DNA from: Clostridiales bacterium SIT11
Lineage (GTDB): Bacteria; Bacillota; Clostridia; Tissierellales; Peptoniphilaceae
Assembly: GCA_001299455.1 (NCBI GenBank)
Contig: CYUK01000003.1
Span: forward strand, 62,001-126,000
Direction: 5' to 3'
DNA length: 64,000 bases
Shown here: one piece after another, positions 25,995-36,129 of the stretch
How the letters are laid out: each line of letters begins with the position of its first letter
Numbering within the stretch: the first letter of the stretch is position 1
Made by a program: the position numbers and the translations under genes
Notes under the pieces: generated by a model
Told to the model about the DNA's origin: nothing
What the model saw: only the letters and a program-made list of their open reading frames with translations
Database searches by the model: none

Positions 25995-28900
25995 ACATTC
26001 AATATTTTGCAAAAAAACTTGGCATGGGAGATGTCATCCAAGAATCGACGATAGAAATTGACCAGGTTCTTTTAAATGAAGAAAACTTATCTTTAAAAAT
26101 TCTTTGTAGCCAGGTAGAAAGGGAAGAAGACCTCAAGCTTTTTCAAAAGGCCTTAGGGGAAAGATTTCCAGACTTTAACATCTCCTGGATTAAAAAGGAC
26201 CTAGACCTAGAACCTGCGAATTTAAGTGGAAAAGACTACTTTCTTGCCGCCCTCAAAGAGTGTCAACCGACATGTATTTCCTGGTTAAGGGAAGACCAGT
26301 TAGTGGAAGAAGAAGGGGCTCTACTTCTGACCTTGGAAGATCAGGTTCTCTTAAAGTCTCTTGAAAAAGACCCCAACCTATTAAAAATTAAGGACCATTT
26401 ACAAGCAACCTATGGTCTAAACCTCAAACTTTTGTGTAGGGAAGAAGATTCAAATGTAAAAACCTATGTAGATCATCTCAAGGAAGAGGAGTCCAAAATT
26501 GCCAAGGACACCCAAGACCAGTGTCCTCTACCGGAAAAGCAACCCATTGCTCAAAGAAAAGAAGGGGCCTATAAGTATGGAAAAAAGAAGTCCTACCCCC
26601 TCCTGTCCTTCCAGGAAGTGGATATCTACAGTCCAGGCTTCTACCTTCAAGGGGAAGTCTTTGAAGTTGATTGTATTGAATATAGCCGCCAGGGAAAGAA
26701 AAATTATATTGTCAAATTTTCCATTACGGATAAAAAAACTTCTTTGACAGCAAAAACTTTTTTCCGGGATGAAGACAAAAAGGAAGACTTTTTAAGTAAC
26801 GTAAAGCCAGGGGCTACTGTTCTCCTGGCAGGGAAGATGGAAATGGATCCCTATGACAAGGGTCTGGTTATCAAGTTGGAAGCCTTAGAAATCCAGGAAA
26901 AAATTGTCCGGAAGGATGAGGCAGAGGAAAAGCGGGTGGAATTTCACACCCATACAAAAATGTCCTCCATGGATGGAATGGTTACTGCTGGCGACTTAAT
27001 TCAACAGGCCAGTGCCTGGGGTCATCCGGCCATTGCCATTACAGACCATGCTGTGGTCCAATCCTATCCAGAAGCCATGGCAGCCAGTAAAAAACATGAC
27101 ATCCAGGTCGTCTATGGGATGGAAGCCAACTTTATCCAGGACCAAGTTCCTCTTTTAGAAAACTTGCAAGAAGATACCAAGGACGTTTTTGTCGTTTTTG
27201 ACGTGGAAACCACAGGCTTTTCTCCTGTCCATGATCGGATTACAGAAATTGGAGCTGTAAAAATTGAAGACGGCCGGATTACCGACCGTTACAGCCAGTT
27301 GATCAACCCCTTAAAGCGGATTCCTGACCGGGTCGTGGAACTGACCTCTATTACCAACGACATGGTGGCCGACAAGCCAAGCTTTGACCAGGTGGCCCAG
27401 GATTTCTTTGCCTTTACCAAGGGGGCTGTTCTTGTTGCTCACAATGCAAAATTTGACATGGCCTTTATGCGGGAGTCCTTTAAAAGGATAGGCATTGACT
27501 TTAACCGGGCCTATATGGATACTTTAGTTTTGGCAAAAAATTATATTGTAGCCAGTAAAAATTATAAGCTAGGGACTCTCTGTAAAAAAATGGGGATTTC
27601 CCTCCTGGGGGCCCATAGAGCCGTTAACGATGCAGAAGCCACAGCCAAGTTATTTTTAAAACTCCTAGCTTCAGCTAAAAAAGAAGGTCTAGAGACCCTA
27701 AAAGATTTTCAAAAGGCCAGGAGCCAGCAAGACTTTAAAAAGGAACGGCCCAGCCACCTAATTATCCTTGCTCAAAACCTCAAGGGACTTAAAAATCTCT
27801 ATCATCTGGTATCCAACTCCCATATTGAAAATTTTTACCGGGAACCTAAACTTTTATCCAGCCAACTTTCCCGTTATCGAGAAGGCCTCCTTTTAGGAAG
27901 TGCCTGCCAAAAAAGTGACTTTTTCCAAGACATTTTACGGGGAGAGGACTTTGAGACTCTCTGCCAAAAAGCCAAGTTCTATGACTATTTAGAAGTCCAA
28001 CCTCCAGACCAATACCGGGCCCTAATGAAAGAAGGCATGGTAGAATCCATAGAAGAAGTTCACCAAATTATTTCTCTCATTATAAAAATAGGAAAGGAAA
28101 TCGGCCGGCCTGTCCTGGCTACAGGTGATGTCCACTACCTGGAACCGGAAGATGATATTTTCCGGCGGATTTTAATGGCAGGAACCCATAAGGGGAAAAG
28201 GCCCTCTCAAATCCCTGTGGAGTCCCTCCACTTTAGGACAACATCCGAAATGTTAGAAGATTTTTCTTTTTTAGGGCCTGATTTGGCCCAGGAAATTGTG
28301 GTGGAGAATCCTCGAAAACTTTTAGAAAAAATTGAGCCCTTGGATCCCATTCCCTCAGGGAAATTTCCTCCCCATATTGACGGGGCGGAAGAAAAACTAA
28401 AGGCCATGTCCTATGAAAATGCCCACAAACGCTACGGAAATCCCCTACCAAAATTGATTGAAGACCGCTTGAAAAAGGAATTGGATTCCATTATTTCCAA
28501 TGGCTATGCCGTCATGTATATGATTGCCCATGAACTGGTTCATAAGTCCAATATGGACGGCTATTATGTAGGGTCTAGGGGGTCTGTCGGGTCTTCCTTT
28601 GTGGCCACTATGAGTGGGATTACAGAAGTAAATCCCCTGCCGCCCCACTATGTCTGTCCTAACTGCCAGTACACAGAATTTTCCAAAGACCCCTCCATAG
28701 GGTCTGGAGTGGATTTACCAGATAAAGTCTGCCCCCACTGCCAGACAAAGATGGAAAAAGATGGCCATGAAATTCCTTTTGAAGTCTTCCTAGGCTTTTA
28801 TGGAGACAAGGAGCCAGATATTGACTTAAACTTTGCAGGGGAATACCAACCGGTGGCCCATAAATTTGTTGAAGACTTGTTTGGAGAGGGCTATGTTTTC

Positions 28901-30247
28901 CGGGCAGGGACTATTGGGACTCTGGCCGATAAAACAGCCTATGGGTTTGTCCAGCACTTTATTGAAGACCGGGAAGAGCAAACGCCCCGGGCAGAAATTA
29001 ACCGCCTGGTCAACGGCTGTGTCGGTGTGAAGAGGACAAGTGGCCAGCATCCAGGAGGAATTATGATTTGTCCAAAGACAAAGGACATCCATGACTTCAC
29101 CCCCATCCAATACCCGGCCAATGATAAGTCCTCTGGCCGGATTACCACTCATTTTGAGTACCATGCCATTAGTGAAAATATCTTGAAACTGGATATTCTG
29201 GGCCATGATACTCCGACCATCATCCGGATGTTGGAAGACTATACAGGCTTTGATTCAAGTAAAATTCCCCTGGATGACCCTAAAACTCTCTCTCTTTTCC
29301 TTTCTACAGAGGCTTTAAATGCAGATTCAAAAATCTTCACTTGTCCTACAGGAACCCTGGGGATCCCAGAATTTGGAACAGACTTTGTCCGCCAAATGCT
29401 TGTGGATACAAAGCCTAAGACTTTTTCCGAATTAGTTCGGATTTCCGGCCTGTCCCATGGGACGGATGTATGGATTGGAAATGCCCAAACTTTAGTGGAA
29501 AAGAAGGAAGCTAGCCTTAGTGAAGTCATCTCCACTCGGGAAGATATTATGGTCTACCTTATGAATGCAGGGGCCGACAACAAGATGGCCTTTGATGTCA
29601 TGGAAAAAGTTCGGAAGGGGAAGGGAATTCCAGACAAATACTATGAAAAAATGTTAAAACTTCCTCTTCCTAAGTGGTATATTGCAGCTTGTGAAAAGAT
29701 TAAGTATATGTTCCCCAAGGCCCATGCTGTGGCCTATGTAATGATGAGCTTTCGTATTGCCTACTACAAGGTCAACTTTCCTGAAGCCTTTTATGCATCC
29801 TATTTTTCCCAAAAAGTCCAGGACTTTAATGCAGAAGCCTGCCTACTTGGCCTAGATGGGGTCCAAGGTCGTCTTCGGGAATTGGAAGAAAAGAAAAAGC
29901 TAGAGGGTCTGACCACCAAGGAAAAGTCTGAACAAACTGTCCTAGATGTGGCCCTGGAAATGTTAAGTCGTGGTTATAAGTTCTACCTTGTGGACCTCTA
30001 TGAGTCCGATGCCAATAACTTTAAAATTAAAGAAGGCGGCATTCTCCTGCCCCTCCAATCCCTTCAAGGCTTGGGCCAATCTTTGGCTGAAAAGATTGTA
30101 GAAGAAAGAGCCAAGGGAGACTTTATTTCTGTTGAAGATTTTGTAGAGCGGACCAAGGCCTCTAAAACGGTAGTGGAATTATTAAAGGAAAAAAGAATTC
30201 TGGGTCAAATGCCCGATAGTAATCAATTAAGCTTATTTAACCTTTAA
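25991..30247 (+). CDS. polC: DNA polymerase III alpha subunit, PolC type
   Basis: Main replicative polymerase with built-in proofreading. The 1418-residue protein has an N-terminal region, an OB domain (about 215-305), a PHP domain (EFHTHTKMSSMDGM near 317), a DEDDh exonuclease inserted in the PHP domain (FDVETTGFSP near 404), a zinc finger (CPNCQYTEF...CPHC near 895-920), the palm with the catalytic aspartates (GDKEPDIDLNF near 940), and C-terminal duplex-binding and tau-binding regions. PolC is restricted mainly to low-GC Gram-positives and supports the assignment of the organism. Confidence 0.98.
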   Translation: MNIQYFAKKLGMGDVIQESTIEIDQVLLNEENLSLKILCSQVEREEDLKLFQKALGERFPDFNISWIKKDLDLEPANLSGKDYFLAALKECQPTCISWLREDQLVEEEGALLLTLEDQVLLKSLEKDPNLLKIKDHLQATYGLNLKLLCREEDSNVKTYVDHLKEEESKIAKDTQDQCPLPEKQPIAQRKEGAYKYGKKKSYPLLSFQEVDIYSPGFYLQGEVFEVDCIEYSRQGKKNYIVKFSITDKKTSLTAKTFFRDEDKKEDFLSNVKPGATVLLAGKMEMDPYDKGLVIKLEALEIQEKIVRKDEAEEKRVEFHTHTKMSSMDGMVTAGDLIQQASAWGHPAIAITDHAVVQSYPEAMAASKKHDIQVVYGMEANFIQDQVPLLENLQEDTKDVFVVFDVETTGFSPVHDRITEIGAVKIEDGRITDRYSQLINPLKRIPDRVVELTSITNDMVADKPSFDQVAQDFFAFTKGAVLVAHNAKFDMAFMRESFKRIGIDFNRAYMDTLVLAKNYIVASKNYKLGTLCKKMGISLLGAHRAVNDAEATAKLFLKLLASAKKEGLETLKDFQKARSQQDFKKERPSHLIILAQNLKGLKNLYHLVSNSHIENFYREPKLLSSQLSRYREGLLLGSACQKSDFFQDILRGEDFETLCQKAKFYDYLEVQPPDQYRALMKEGMVESIEEVHQIISLIIKIGKEIGRPVLATGDVHYLEPEDDIFRRILMAGTHKGKRPSQIPVESLHFRTTSEMLEDFSFLGPDLAQEIVVENPRKLLEKIEPLDPIPSGKFPPHIDGAEEKLKAMSYENAHKRYGNPLPKLIEDRLKKELDSIISNGYAVMYMIAHELVHKSNMDGYYVGSRGSVGSSFVATMSGITEVNPLPPHYVCPNCQYTEFSKDPSIGSGVDLPDKVCPHCQTKMEKDGHEIPFEVFLGFYGDKEPDIDLNFAGEYQPVAHKFVEDLFGEGYVFRAGTIGTLADKTAYGFVQHFIEDREEQTPRAEINRLVNGCVGVKRTSGQHPGGIMICPKTKDIHDFTPIQYPANDKSSGRITTHFEYHAISENILKLDILGHDTPTIIRMLEDYTGFDSSKIPLDDPKTLSLFLSTEALNADSKIFTCPTGTLGIPEFGTDFVRQMLVDTKPKTFSELVRISGLSHGTDVWIGNAQTLVEKKEASLSEVISTREDIMVYLMNAGADNKMAFDVMEKVRKGKGIPDKYYEKMLKLPLPKWYIAACEKIKYMFPKAHAVAYVMMSFRIAYYKVNFPEAFYASYFSQKVQDFNAEACLLGLDGVQGRLRELEEKKKLEGLTTKEKSEQTVLDVALEMLSRGYKFYLVDLYESDANNFKIKEGGILLPLQSLQGLGQSLAEKIVEERAKGDFISVEDFVERTKASKTVVELLKEKRILGQMPDSNQLSLFNL

Positions 30248-30265
30248 AAATAGAGAAAAATATGG

Positions 30266-30271
30266 TATACT
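30266..30271 (+). promoter_or_regulatory. Extended -10 promoter before rimP
   Basis: TATACT with TGG before it; the -35 region (TTTAAA at 17 bases) is poor and overlaps the polC stop. It points into a leader that holds a strong terminator. Confidence 0.5.
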
Positions 30272-30295
30272 TTAAGAAGAATAATTGTACGTTGT

Positions 30296-30326
30296 AACTA
30301 GAGTGGCTTGCCACTCTAGTTTTTTT
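30296..30326 (+). terminator. Terminator or attenuator in the rimP leader
   Basis: An 11-bp perfect stem with a four-base CTTG loop and a run of seven T residues (30320-30326). It lies between the candidate promoter at 30266 and the rimP start at 30342, so it either ends polC transcription or attenuates the rimP-nusA operon. Confidence 0.88.
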
Positions 30327-30341
30327 ACGAAGGGAGGTTTT

Positions 30342-30803
30342 ATGAAAAAAGAAGTCTATTTAAAACTAGAAGGCCTGGCCAAGGAAACTGCCGAGGAAAA
30401 GGGTCTTGAACTAGTTGAACTCAACCAAAAAAAGACACAAGATGGCCTACACATAGAAGCGATTATTTATTCCAAGGAAGGCGTAGGTATTGAAACTTGT
30501 GTGGATTTTTCTAGAGCCTTTGACAAAAAACTAGAAGATATTGACTTAGGACCATCTCCCTATTTTATTGAAGTTGCGTCACCAGGTCTTGACCGCCCCA
30601 TAAAAAGCGATGATGATTTACGTAGAAATAAAGGTGTAAAGGTGGAAGTTCGCCTATATCAAAAACAGGATGGGGAAAAAGAATTTCTAGGAGACTTGCT
30701 GGACTACACAAAAGAGGAAGTGACGCTCCAAACCCCAGAAGGTCAACAAGTGACCATCCCAAGGGATAAGATTTCCTTAATGCGTCAAAGCATTGAATTT
30801 TAG
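30342..30803 (+). CDS. rimP: Ribosome maturation factor RimP
   Basis: Needed for 30S subunit assembly. The 153-residue protein has the N-terminal alpha/beta domain with KGLELVEL, the DFSRAFDKKLED segment, the family motif YFIEVASPGLDRPI (about 79-92), and a C-terminal SH3-like domain. The ATG at 30342 follows AGGGAGG; an open frame upstream to 30285 runs through the terminator hairpin and is not coding. First gene of the rimP-nusA-ylxR-infB operon. Confidence 0.96.
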   Translation: MKKEVYLKLEGLAKETAEEKGLELVELNQKKTQDGLHIEAIIYSKEGVGIETCVDFSRAFDKKLEDIDLGPSPYFIEVASPGLDRPIKSDDDLRRNKGVKVEVRLYQKQDGEKEFLGDLLDYTKEEVTLQTPEGQQVTIPRDKISLMRQSIEF

Positions 30804-30811
30804 GAGGAATT

Positions 30812-32113
30812 ATGAATCAAGATTTTATTCAAGCATTGGAAGAAATTGAAAAAGACAAGGGAGTGGATAAAGAGATTATCTTTGATGCCCTGGAGTCTGC
30901 TTTAATTTCAAGTTACAAGAAAAATTTTGGCTCTGCACAAAATGTTGAAGTAGAAATGGACCGGGAAACTGGAGATATTTCTCTTTATGCCCTAAAGGAA
31001 GTTGTAGAAGAAGTAGAAGATAAAAATCTTGAAATTTCTCTAGACAATGCAAGAAAGCTCAATGTCAGCTACAACTTAGGAGACACAGTACGGATTAAGC
31101 TAGAACCGGAAAACTTCGGTCGAATTGCCGCCCAAACGGCCAAGCAAGTGGTTATTCAAAGAATCAAGGATGCCGAAAGAGATGTGATCTTTGAAGACTA
31201 CACCGACAGGGAAAATGAAATTATTACAGGAGAAGTTCGACGGGTTAGCAATAGAAATGTCTTTTTTGACCTAGGACGGACAGAGGCCCTTCTTCCCGTT
31301 CAAGAACAAATTATGGGAGAACACTATGGACAGGGAGAGCGGTTTAAACTCTTACTTGTTGAGGTAAAACGGACAACTAAGGGCCCCCAAGTCATTGTTT
31401 CCAGGTCTCATCCCAACCTGATTAAGCGCCTTTTTGAAATGGAAGTGCCTGAAATTGTAGAAGGCCTTGTGGAAATTTACTCCATAGCCAGAGAGGCCGG
31501 GTCCAGGACAAAGATTGCTGTCTTTTCAAAAGACCCCAGCGTAGACCCCCTAGGAGCCTGTGTTGGCTTTAAGGGAAACCGGGTCAAGGCTATTGTAGAC
31601 CAGCTCCACGATGAAAAGATTGACATTGTGATCTATGAAAAAAATATTGAAGATTTTATAGCCAATGCCCTGAGTCCTTCCAAGGTGGTGGATGTCTTCA
31701 TTAAAGAAAATTTAAAAGAAGCTCTTGTAATTGTGCCGGACTACCAATTAAGTCTTGCCATTGGCAAGGAAGGACAAAATGCTCGCTTAGCGGCAAAATT
31801 GACCAATTGGAAAATTGATATTAAGTCCGAAAGTCAATTTGAAGAATATTTACAAGAAAACAACCTGACAGAAGATGAATTAAGAGAACTCTTCCAAAAT
31901 CAAAAGCCTGAAGATGAAGAAGACAGCTTTGATGAAGACTTAGAAGAAGTCAACCAAATTGATTTTGAAGATGAGGACGATTTAGAGATAGATTCTGTCC
32001 AAGAAGACCAGGACATGGAAGAAGATCTGGAAGAGGAAGAAGGGGCAGATTCTTTAGAGCCTGAAGAAGAGCCTCTCCAAGAGGAAGAAGACCAAGACTT
32101 AGGGGAGAACTAA
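30812..32113 (+). CDS. nusA: Transcription termination/antitermination factor NusA
   Basis: RNA polymerase partner controlling pausing, termination and antitermination. The 433-residue protein has the N-terminal RNAP-binding domain (about 1-125), an S1 domain (about 130-200), and two KH domains (about 200-345, with [14 protein letters not shown]). Unlike the usual 340-370 residue Firmicutes form, it carries a tail of about 80 residues made mostly of glutamate and aspartate. An acidic C-terminal extension is known for proteobacterial NusA, but there it is built of folded repeats; here it looks disordered. Confidence 0.96.
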   Translation: MNQDFIQALEEIEKDKGVDKEIIFDALESALISSYKKNFGSAQNVEVEMDRETGDISLYALKEVVEEVEDKNLEISLDNARKLNVSYNLGDTVRIKLEPENFGRIAAQTAKQVVIQRIKDAERDVIFEDYTDRENEIITGEVRRVSNRNVFFDLGRTEALLPVQEQIMGEHYGQGERFKLLLVEVKRTTKGPQVIVSRSHPNLIKRLFEMEVPEIVEGLVEIYSIAREAGSRTKIAVFSKDPSVDPLGACVGFKGNRVKAIVDQLHDEKIDIVIYEKNIEDFIANALSPSKVVDVFIKENLKEALVIVPDYQLSLAIGKEGQNARLAAKLTNWKIDIKSESQFEEYLQENNLTEDELRELFQNQKPEDEEDSFDEDLEEVNQIDFEDEDDLEIDSVQEDQDMEEDLEEEEGADSLEPEEEPLQEEEDQDLGEN

Positions 32114-32146
32114 GGTGATTTTGCATCAAGTTAAAGGAAGTAAACA

Positions 32147-32413
32147 ATGGCAAAGGTAAAAAAAGTGCCTATGCGGCAATGTATAGGCTGCCATGAAAAT
32201 AAACCAAAAAAAGAGCTCATCCGGGTGGTAAAAACCAAGGAAGGCGAGCTTTTTATTGATAAGACAGGAAAGAAAAATGGACGAGGAGCCTACTTGTGTG
32301 ACGACTTAAATTGCTTAACTAAGGCAATTAAGTCAAAGGCTTTAAATCGGTCATTTAAAACGGAGATACCAGATGAGATATTACAAGCGTTGGAGGATTC
32401 AATGAAAGAATAA
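32147..32413 (+). CDS. ylxR: YlxR family RNA-binding protein
   Basis: An 88-residue protein of the DUF448/YlxR family with RQCIGCHENKPKKELIRVV, NGRGAYLC and the basic C-terminal part. A link to RNase P and to nucleoid-associated regulation has been reported for relatives. In many Firmicutes a small L7Ae-like gene (ylxQ) follows; here infB starts 27 bases later and there is no room for it. Confidence 0.93.
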   Translation: MAKVKKVPMRQCIGCHENKPKKELIRVVKTKEGELFIDKTGKKNGRGAYLCDDLNCLTKAIKSKALNRSFKTEIPDEILQALEDSMKE

Positions 32414-32440
32414 TCTCACAAGCTAAAGGAGGTGCGACCA

Positions 32441-34810
32441 ATGTCGAAGATTAGAGTTCACGCATTGGCAAAAGAGTTGGGAATCAAGAGTTCCGACCTA
32501 TTAAATCAGTTAAAGAGTTTAGGAATAGATGTAAAGAGTAACTTAAGTTCTCTAGATGAAAATCAAGTGGAAAAAGTAAAAACCCACTATGGGCAAGGGA
32601 AAAAGGACACTGACCATCCAGTAAAAAAGGAAACGGCTAAGAAGAAAACTTCATCTGGAGAAAAAACTCCCCCAACTGGTCACCAGCAAGCCAAAAATCA
32701 AAAGACAAGTCCTGCTAAGAAAAAAGAAGAAAAAAAAGAAACTTCCAGTCAAAAGAAGACGGAAGAATCTAAAAATAAAAAGGCCTTGACAAAAAAGAAG
32801 ACACAAAAGCCGAACCATAAGGAAAGCACTAAGGCTTCCGATAAAAAAAGACGGTCTAAGGACAGCTCTTCCAAGGAAGACAAGACATCCAGGGACAAGA
32901 ATAAAAATTCTTCTAAAAATCAAGGTCAAAATCAAGGACAAGAAAGACCAAAGAATAACCGGAGAAGGTCCAACAGACCCCATAAAACTGGGAAGACCGC
33001 CAGAGAAAAACAAAAGCAAAAAGAAAAAGAATTGAAAGAAAAGGAAAATAAAGAAATAAAAATTCAAACACCCATTAGCCTAAAAGAATTTTCAGAAAAA
33101 TTAAATGTTCCCCTAGCCCAAGTCATTACAAAGCTCATGGGCCTTGGAGTGATGATGACCCAAAATGAATCCCTAGATGAAGACCTGGTCATCTTATTAG
33201 GAGATGAATTCAACAAGGAAATTGTTCTGGAAGAGCCAGAAGAAGAAGTAAGTGTTGAAGAAAGTTACAATTTGGACTTTGAAGATAATCCAAACTTCCT
33301 AAAGACCCGTCCACCAGTTGTCACTGTTATGGGCCACGTTGACCATGGGAAGACAAGCCTACTGGACGTCATTAAAAAAAGTCGGGTGACGGAAGCAGAA
33401 GCCGGAGGGATTACCCAACATATTGGGGCCTATACAGTCAATGTAGGTTCTAAAAAAGTGACTTTCCTAGATACACCTGGTCACGAAGCCTTTACAGCGA
33501 TGCGGTCTAGAGGAGCTCAAATCACGGACATTGCCATACTTGTTGTGGCTGCAGACGATGGGGTTATGCCACAAACAGTCGAAGCCATTAACCATGCCAA
33601 GGCAGCTCAAGTCCCCATTATTGTGGCCATTACTAAAATGGACAAGGAAGAAGCCAACGTAGAACGGATTTACCAAGAGTTGGCAGACTATGACCTAGTC
33701 ACTGAAAACTGGGGTGGGGACACCATTATGGTTCCTGTTTCTTCCAAGACAAAAATGGGGATTGAAGAACTTCTAGAAATGGTTCTTTTAGTGGCTGAAA
33801 TGCAAGAATTAAAAGCCAATCCCAACCGAAAGGCTATTGGGACCATTGTTGAAGCCAAGTTAGACAAGGGCAAGGGACCGATGGCGACAGTCCTAGTCCA
33901 AAAGGGAACTCTTCGCTTTGGCGATAGTATCGTTTCTGGAGTTTCCCACGGACGCATCCGGGCTATGGTGGATGATAAGCACAGGGCAGTCAAGAAGGCC
34001 GGTCCTTCTACTCCTGTGGTTATCCTAGGATTAAATGATGTCCCCAATGCTGGCGACCTCCTCTATGCTGTAGAAGATGACAAGCTTGCCAGGGAAATTG
34101 CAGAAAAGAACAACACCCTGGAACGGGCTGAAAAATTGGCCTCTACAAATAAAGTTTCCCTGGACAACCTCTTCCAAAGAATCAAGGAAGGGGAACTGAA
34201 GGACTTAAATATTGTCTTAAAGGCCGATGTCAAGGGATCTGTGGAAGCCGTCAGCCAATCCTTAATTAAGCTTTCCAATGAAGAAGTAAAAATTAACATT
34301 ATCCACTCTGGAGCCGGCGGAATCAATGAAGGAGATATTTCTCTTGCCAGTGCTTCCAATGCTCTAGTGATTGGTTTTAATGTTCGCCCAAATATGAATG
34401 CCCTAGACCTGGCCAAGGAAGAAGAAGTCGATGTCCGGACCTACCGGGTCATCTATGACATTATCAATGATGTTAAGGATGCCGTCTCCGGGATGTTGGA
34501 TCCAGATATTGTGGAAGAAGTAACTGGCCGGGCTGAAGTCCGACAAACCTTTAAATTACCAGGAAACACCATTGTTGCTGGAATTTATGTTGTCAAAGGG
34601 AAAATGGTCCGGAATGGAAAAGTAAAAATTCTAAGAGACGATATTGTCATCCATGAAGGGGATATTGCCTCCTTAAAGCGCTTTAAAGACGATGCCAAGG
34701 AAATTGCCACAGGTTATGAAGGTGGTCTAGGAATCGAAAACTTTAATGACCTAAAAGAAGGCGACGTCCTAGAATGCTATGTTATAAAACAAATTAAGAA
34801 AGAGTTATAA
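32441..34810 (+). CDS. infB: Translation initiation factor IF-2
   Basis: GTPase that brings initiator tRNA to the 30S subunit. The 789-residue protein has an IF2N domain (about 1-50), a long lysine, serine and glutamine-rich linker (about 55-205), a second IF2N domain (about 210-260), the G domain ([12 protein letters not shown] near 299, DTPGHEA near 346, TKMD near 400), and domains II-IV to the end. The ATG at 32441 has AAAGGAGGTG; a GTG at 32432 lies inside that site. Confidence 0.97.
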   Translation: MSKIRVHALAKELGIKSSDLLNQLKSLGIDVKSNLSSLDENQVEKVKTHYGQGKKDTDHPVKKETAKKKTSSGEKTPPTGHQQAKNQKTSPAKKKEEKKETSSQKKTEESKNKKALTKKKTQKPNHKESTKASDKKRRSKDSSSKEDKTSRDKNKNSSKNQGQNQGQERPKNNRRRSNRPHKTGKTAREKQKQKEKELKEKENKEIKIQTPISLKEFSEKLNVPLAQVITKLMGLGVMMTQNESLDEDLVILLGDEFNKEIVLEEPEEEVSVEESYNLDFEDNPNFLKTRPPVVTVMGHVDHGKTSLLDVIKKSRVTEAEAGGITQHIGAYTVNVGSKKVTFLDTPGHEAFTAMRSRGAQITDIAILVVAADDGVMPQTVEAINHAKAAQVPIIVAITKMDKEEANVERIYQELADYDLVTENWGGDTIMVPVSSKTKMGIEELLEMVLLVAEMQELKANPNRKAIGTIVEAKLDKGKGPMATVLVQKGTLRFGDSIVSGVSHGRIRAMVDDKHRAVKKAGPSTPVVILGLNDVPNAGDLLYAVEDDKLAREIAEKNNTLERAEKLASTNKVSLDNLFQRIKEGELKDLNIVLKADVKGSVEAVSQSLIKLSNEEVKINIIHSGAGGINEGDISLASASNALVIGFNVRPNMNALDLAKEEEVDVRTYRVIYDIINDVKDAVSGMLDPDIVEEVTGRAEVRQTFKLPGNTIVAGIYVVKGKMVRNGKVKILRDDIVIHEGDIASLKRFKDDAKEIATGYEGGLGIENFNDLKEGDVLECYVIKQIKKEL

Positions 34811-34811
34811 A

Positions 34812-35168
34812 ATGAAAGAAAAAAGATTGAGTCGGATTTCCGAAGAGATGAAGCGGGTCTTATCCGATATCATTCAAAATAAATTAAAAGATCCCCGTAT
34901 TCATCCCATTGTTTCTGTCAACCACATCGAGCTTGCAGGAGACCTAGGCCAAGCCAAAGTCGGCATCTCCACCCTGGGGAATGCTGAAGAACAGGCAGAA
35001 ACCCTAGAAGGTATCCAAAGTGCCAAGGGCTTTATTAAAAAAGAACTGGGCCGAGAAATGAAACTAAGAGTGATTCCAGAACTACTTTTCTATAATGATA
35101 CTTCAATTGAAAAATCCATTGAAATGTTTGAGTTAATTGAAGAGGTAAATCATGGAAAAGATGAATAA
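34812..35168 (+). CDS. rbfA: Ribosome-binding factor A
   Basis: A KH-type cold-shock protein aiding 16S rRNA 5' end maturation. 118 residues, with RISEEMKRVLSDII, LKDPRI and AKVGISTLG. It starts one base after the infB stop and overlaps nrnA. Confidence 0.95.
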   Translation: MKEKRLSRISEEMKRVLSDIIQNKLKDPRIHPIVSVNHIELAGDLGQAKVGISTLGNAEEQAETLEGIQSAKGFIKKELGREMKLRVIPELLFYNDTSIEKSIEMFELIEEVNHGKDE

Positions 35169-36129
35169 CTTAAAGAAAATACTTGAGGAAGCTACATCCA
35201 TTGGTGTAGCTTCTCATATTGACCCGGATGGAGACAATCTGGGCTCTATCGCCGCTTTGACCTTAAGTCTAGAGGCCTATGGGAAGGATGTCCATTTAAT
35301 TATTGATGACTATGTTCCGGAAATTTACCGGTTTATTCCCGGCCTAGATCGGCGGGTCAAGTCGGAAGAAGTGGGAGAAGTAGACCTATTTTTTGCCTTA
35401 GATAGCGCTGATGAAGGGCGAATGAGTCCTGGAGTCCAAGAAATTTTCAATAAAAGCAAAAAGAAAGTTGTCATTGACCACCACAGAACAAATCCTGGCT
35501 ATGGAGACCTTAATTTTATCGAAATGGTCTCTTCCACAGGAGAACTTTTGTATGAAATCTTAAGTGGCTTAAAGCTACCCATCAATAAAGAAATTGCTAC
35601 AGGCCTTTATACAGCCATTTCCAGTGATACAGGAAGTTTTAAATATGATTCCACAAGACCTAGGACCCATGAAATTGCCGCCCATCTTTTGGCTTATGAC
35701 CTAGATCTCAATGAAATCACGAAAAACCTCTACCAAAGACGGTCCTTAGCAAAAACCAACCTTCTTACCAAGGCCTTGGATTCCCTTGAATTCTACTACC
35801 AGGGCAAGGTAGCCATGACCTTTATAGACAAGGAAGATATTTTAAGCCTAGGAGCCAAGCATTCTGACACAGAAGGCATTGTGGAATTTATCCGAGATAT
35901 TGATGGCGTGGACTTGTCCATCTTCTTAAAAGAAAGAAAGCTAGATGGAACAAAGATTAGCATCCGGTCCAAGGGGGAAGTGGATGCTACAAAAATCGTC
36001 CAAGTCTTTCATGGAGGTGGCCATAAACGAGCTGCTGGAGCCACTTATCCTGGAGACTTTGCCGCCTGCAAGGAAGACCTTTTAAAAATATTAGATGGAG
36101 TGATGGATGAAGGGCATTCTACTCGTTAA
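35152..36129 (+). CDS. nrnA: DHH-family bifunctional oligoribonuclease/pAp phosphatase NrnA
   Basis: Degrades nano-RNA and dephosphorylates 3'-phosphoadenosine 5'-phosphate. The 325-residue protein has the DHH domain motifs HIDPDGDNLGS, the DHHRTN motif near residue 105, and the DHHA1 domain with FHGGGHKRAAGA near 295. It lies between rbfA and truB as in most Firmicutes. A second ATG three codons later (35161) is also possible; the GAGG spacing favours 35152. Confidence 0.95.
   Translation: MEKMNNLKKILEEATSIGVASHIDPDGDNLGSIAALTLSLEAYGKDVHLIIDDYVPEIYRFIPGLDRRVKSEEVGEVDLFFALDSADEGRMSPGVQEIFNKSKKKVVIDHHRTNPGYGDLNFIEMVSSTGELLYEILSGLKLPINKEIATGLYTAISSDTGSFKYDSTRPRTHEIAAHLLAYDLDLNEITKNLYQRRSLAKTNLLTKALDSLEFYYQGKVAMTFIDKEDILSLGAKHSDTEGIVEFIRDIDGVDLSIFLKERKLDGTKISIRSKGEVDATKIVQVFHGGGHKRAAGATYPGDFAACKEDLLKILDGVMDEGHSTR

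Noticed and set aside
32651-33067. Long open frame on the minus strand inside infB, rich in Phe and Leu
   Set aside because: It is the reverse image of the lysine-rich linker of IF-2 and has no ribosome-binding site.
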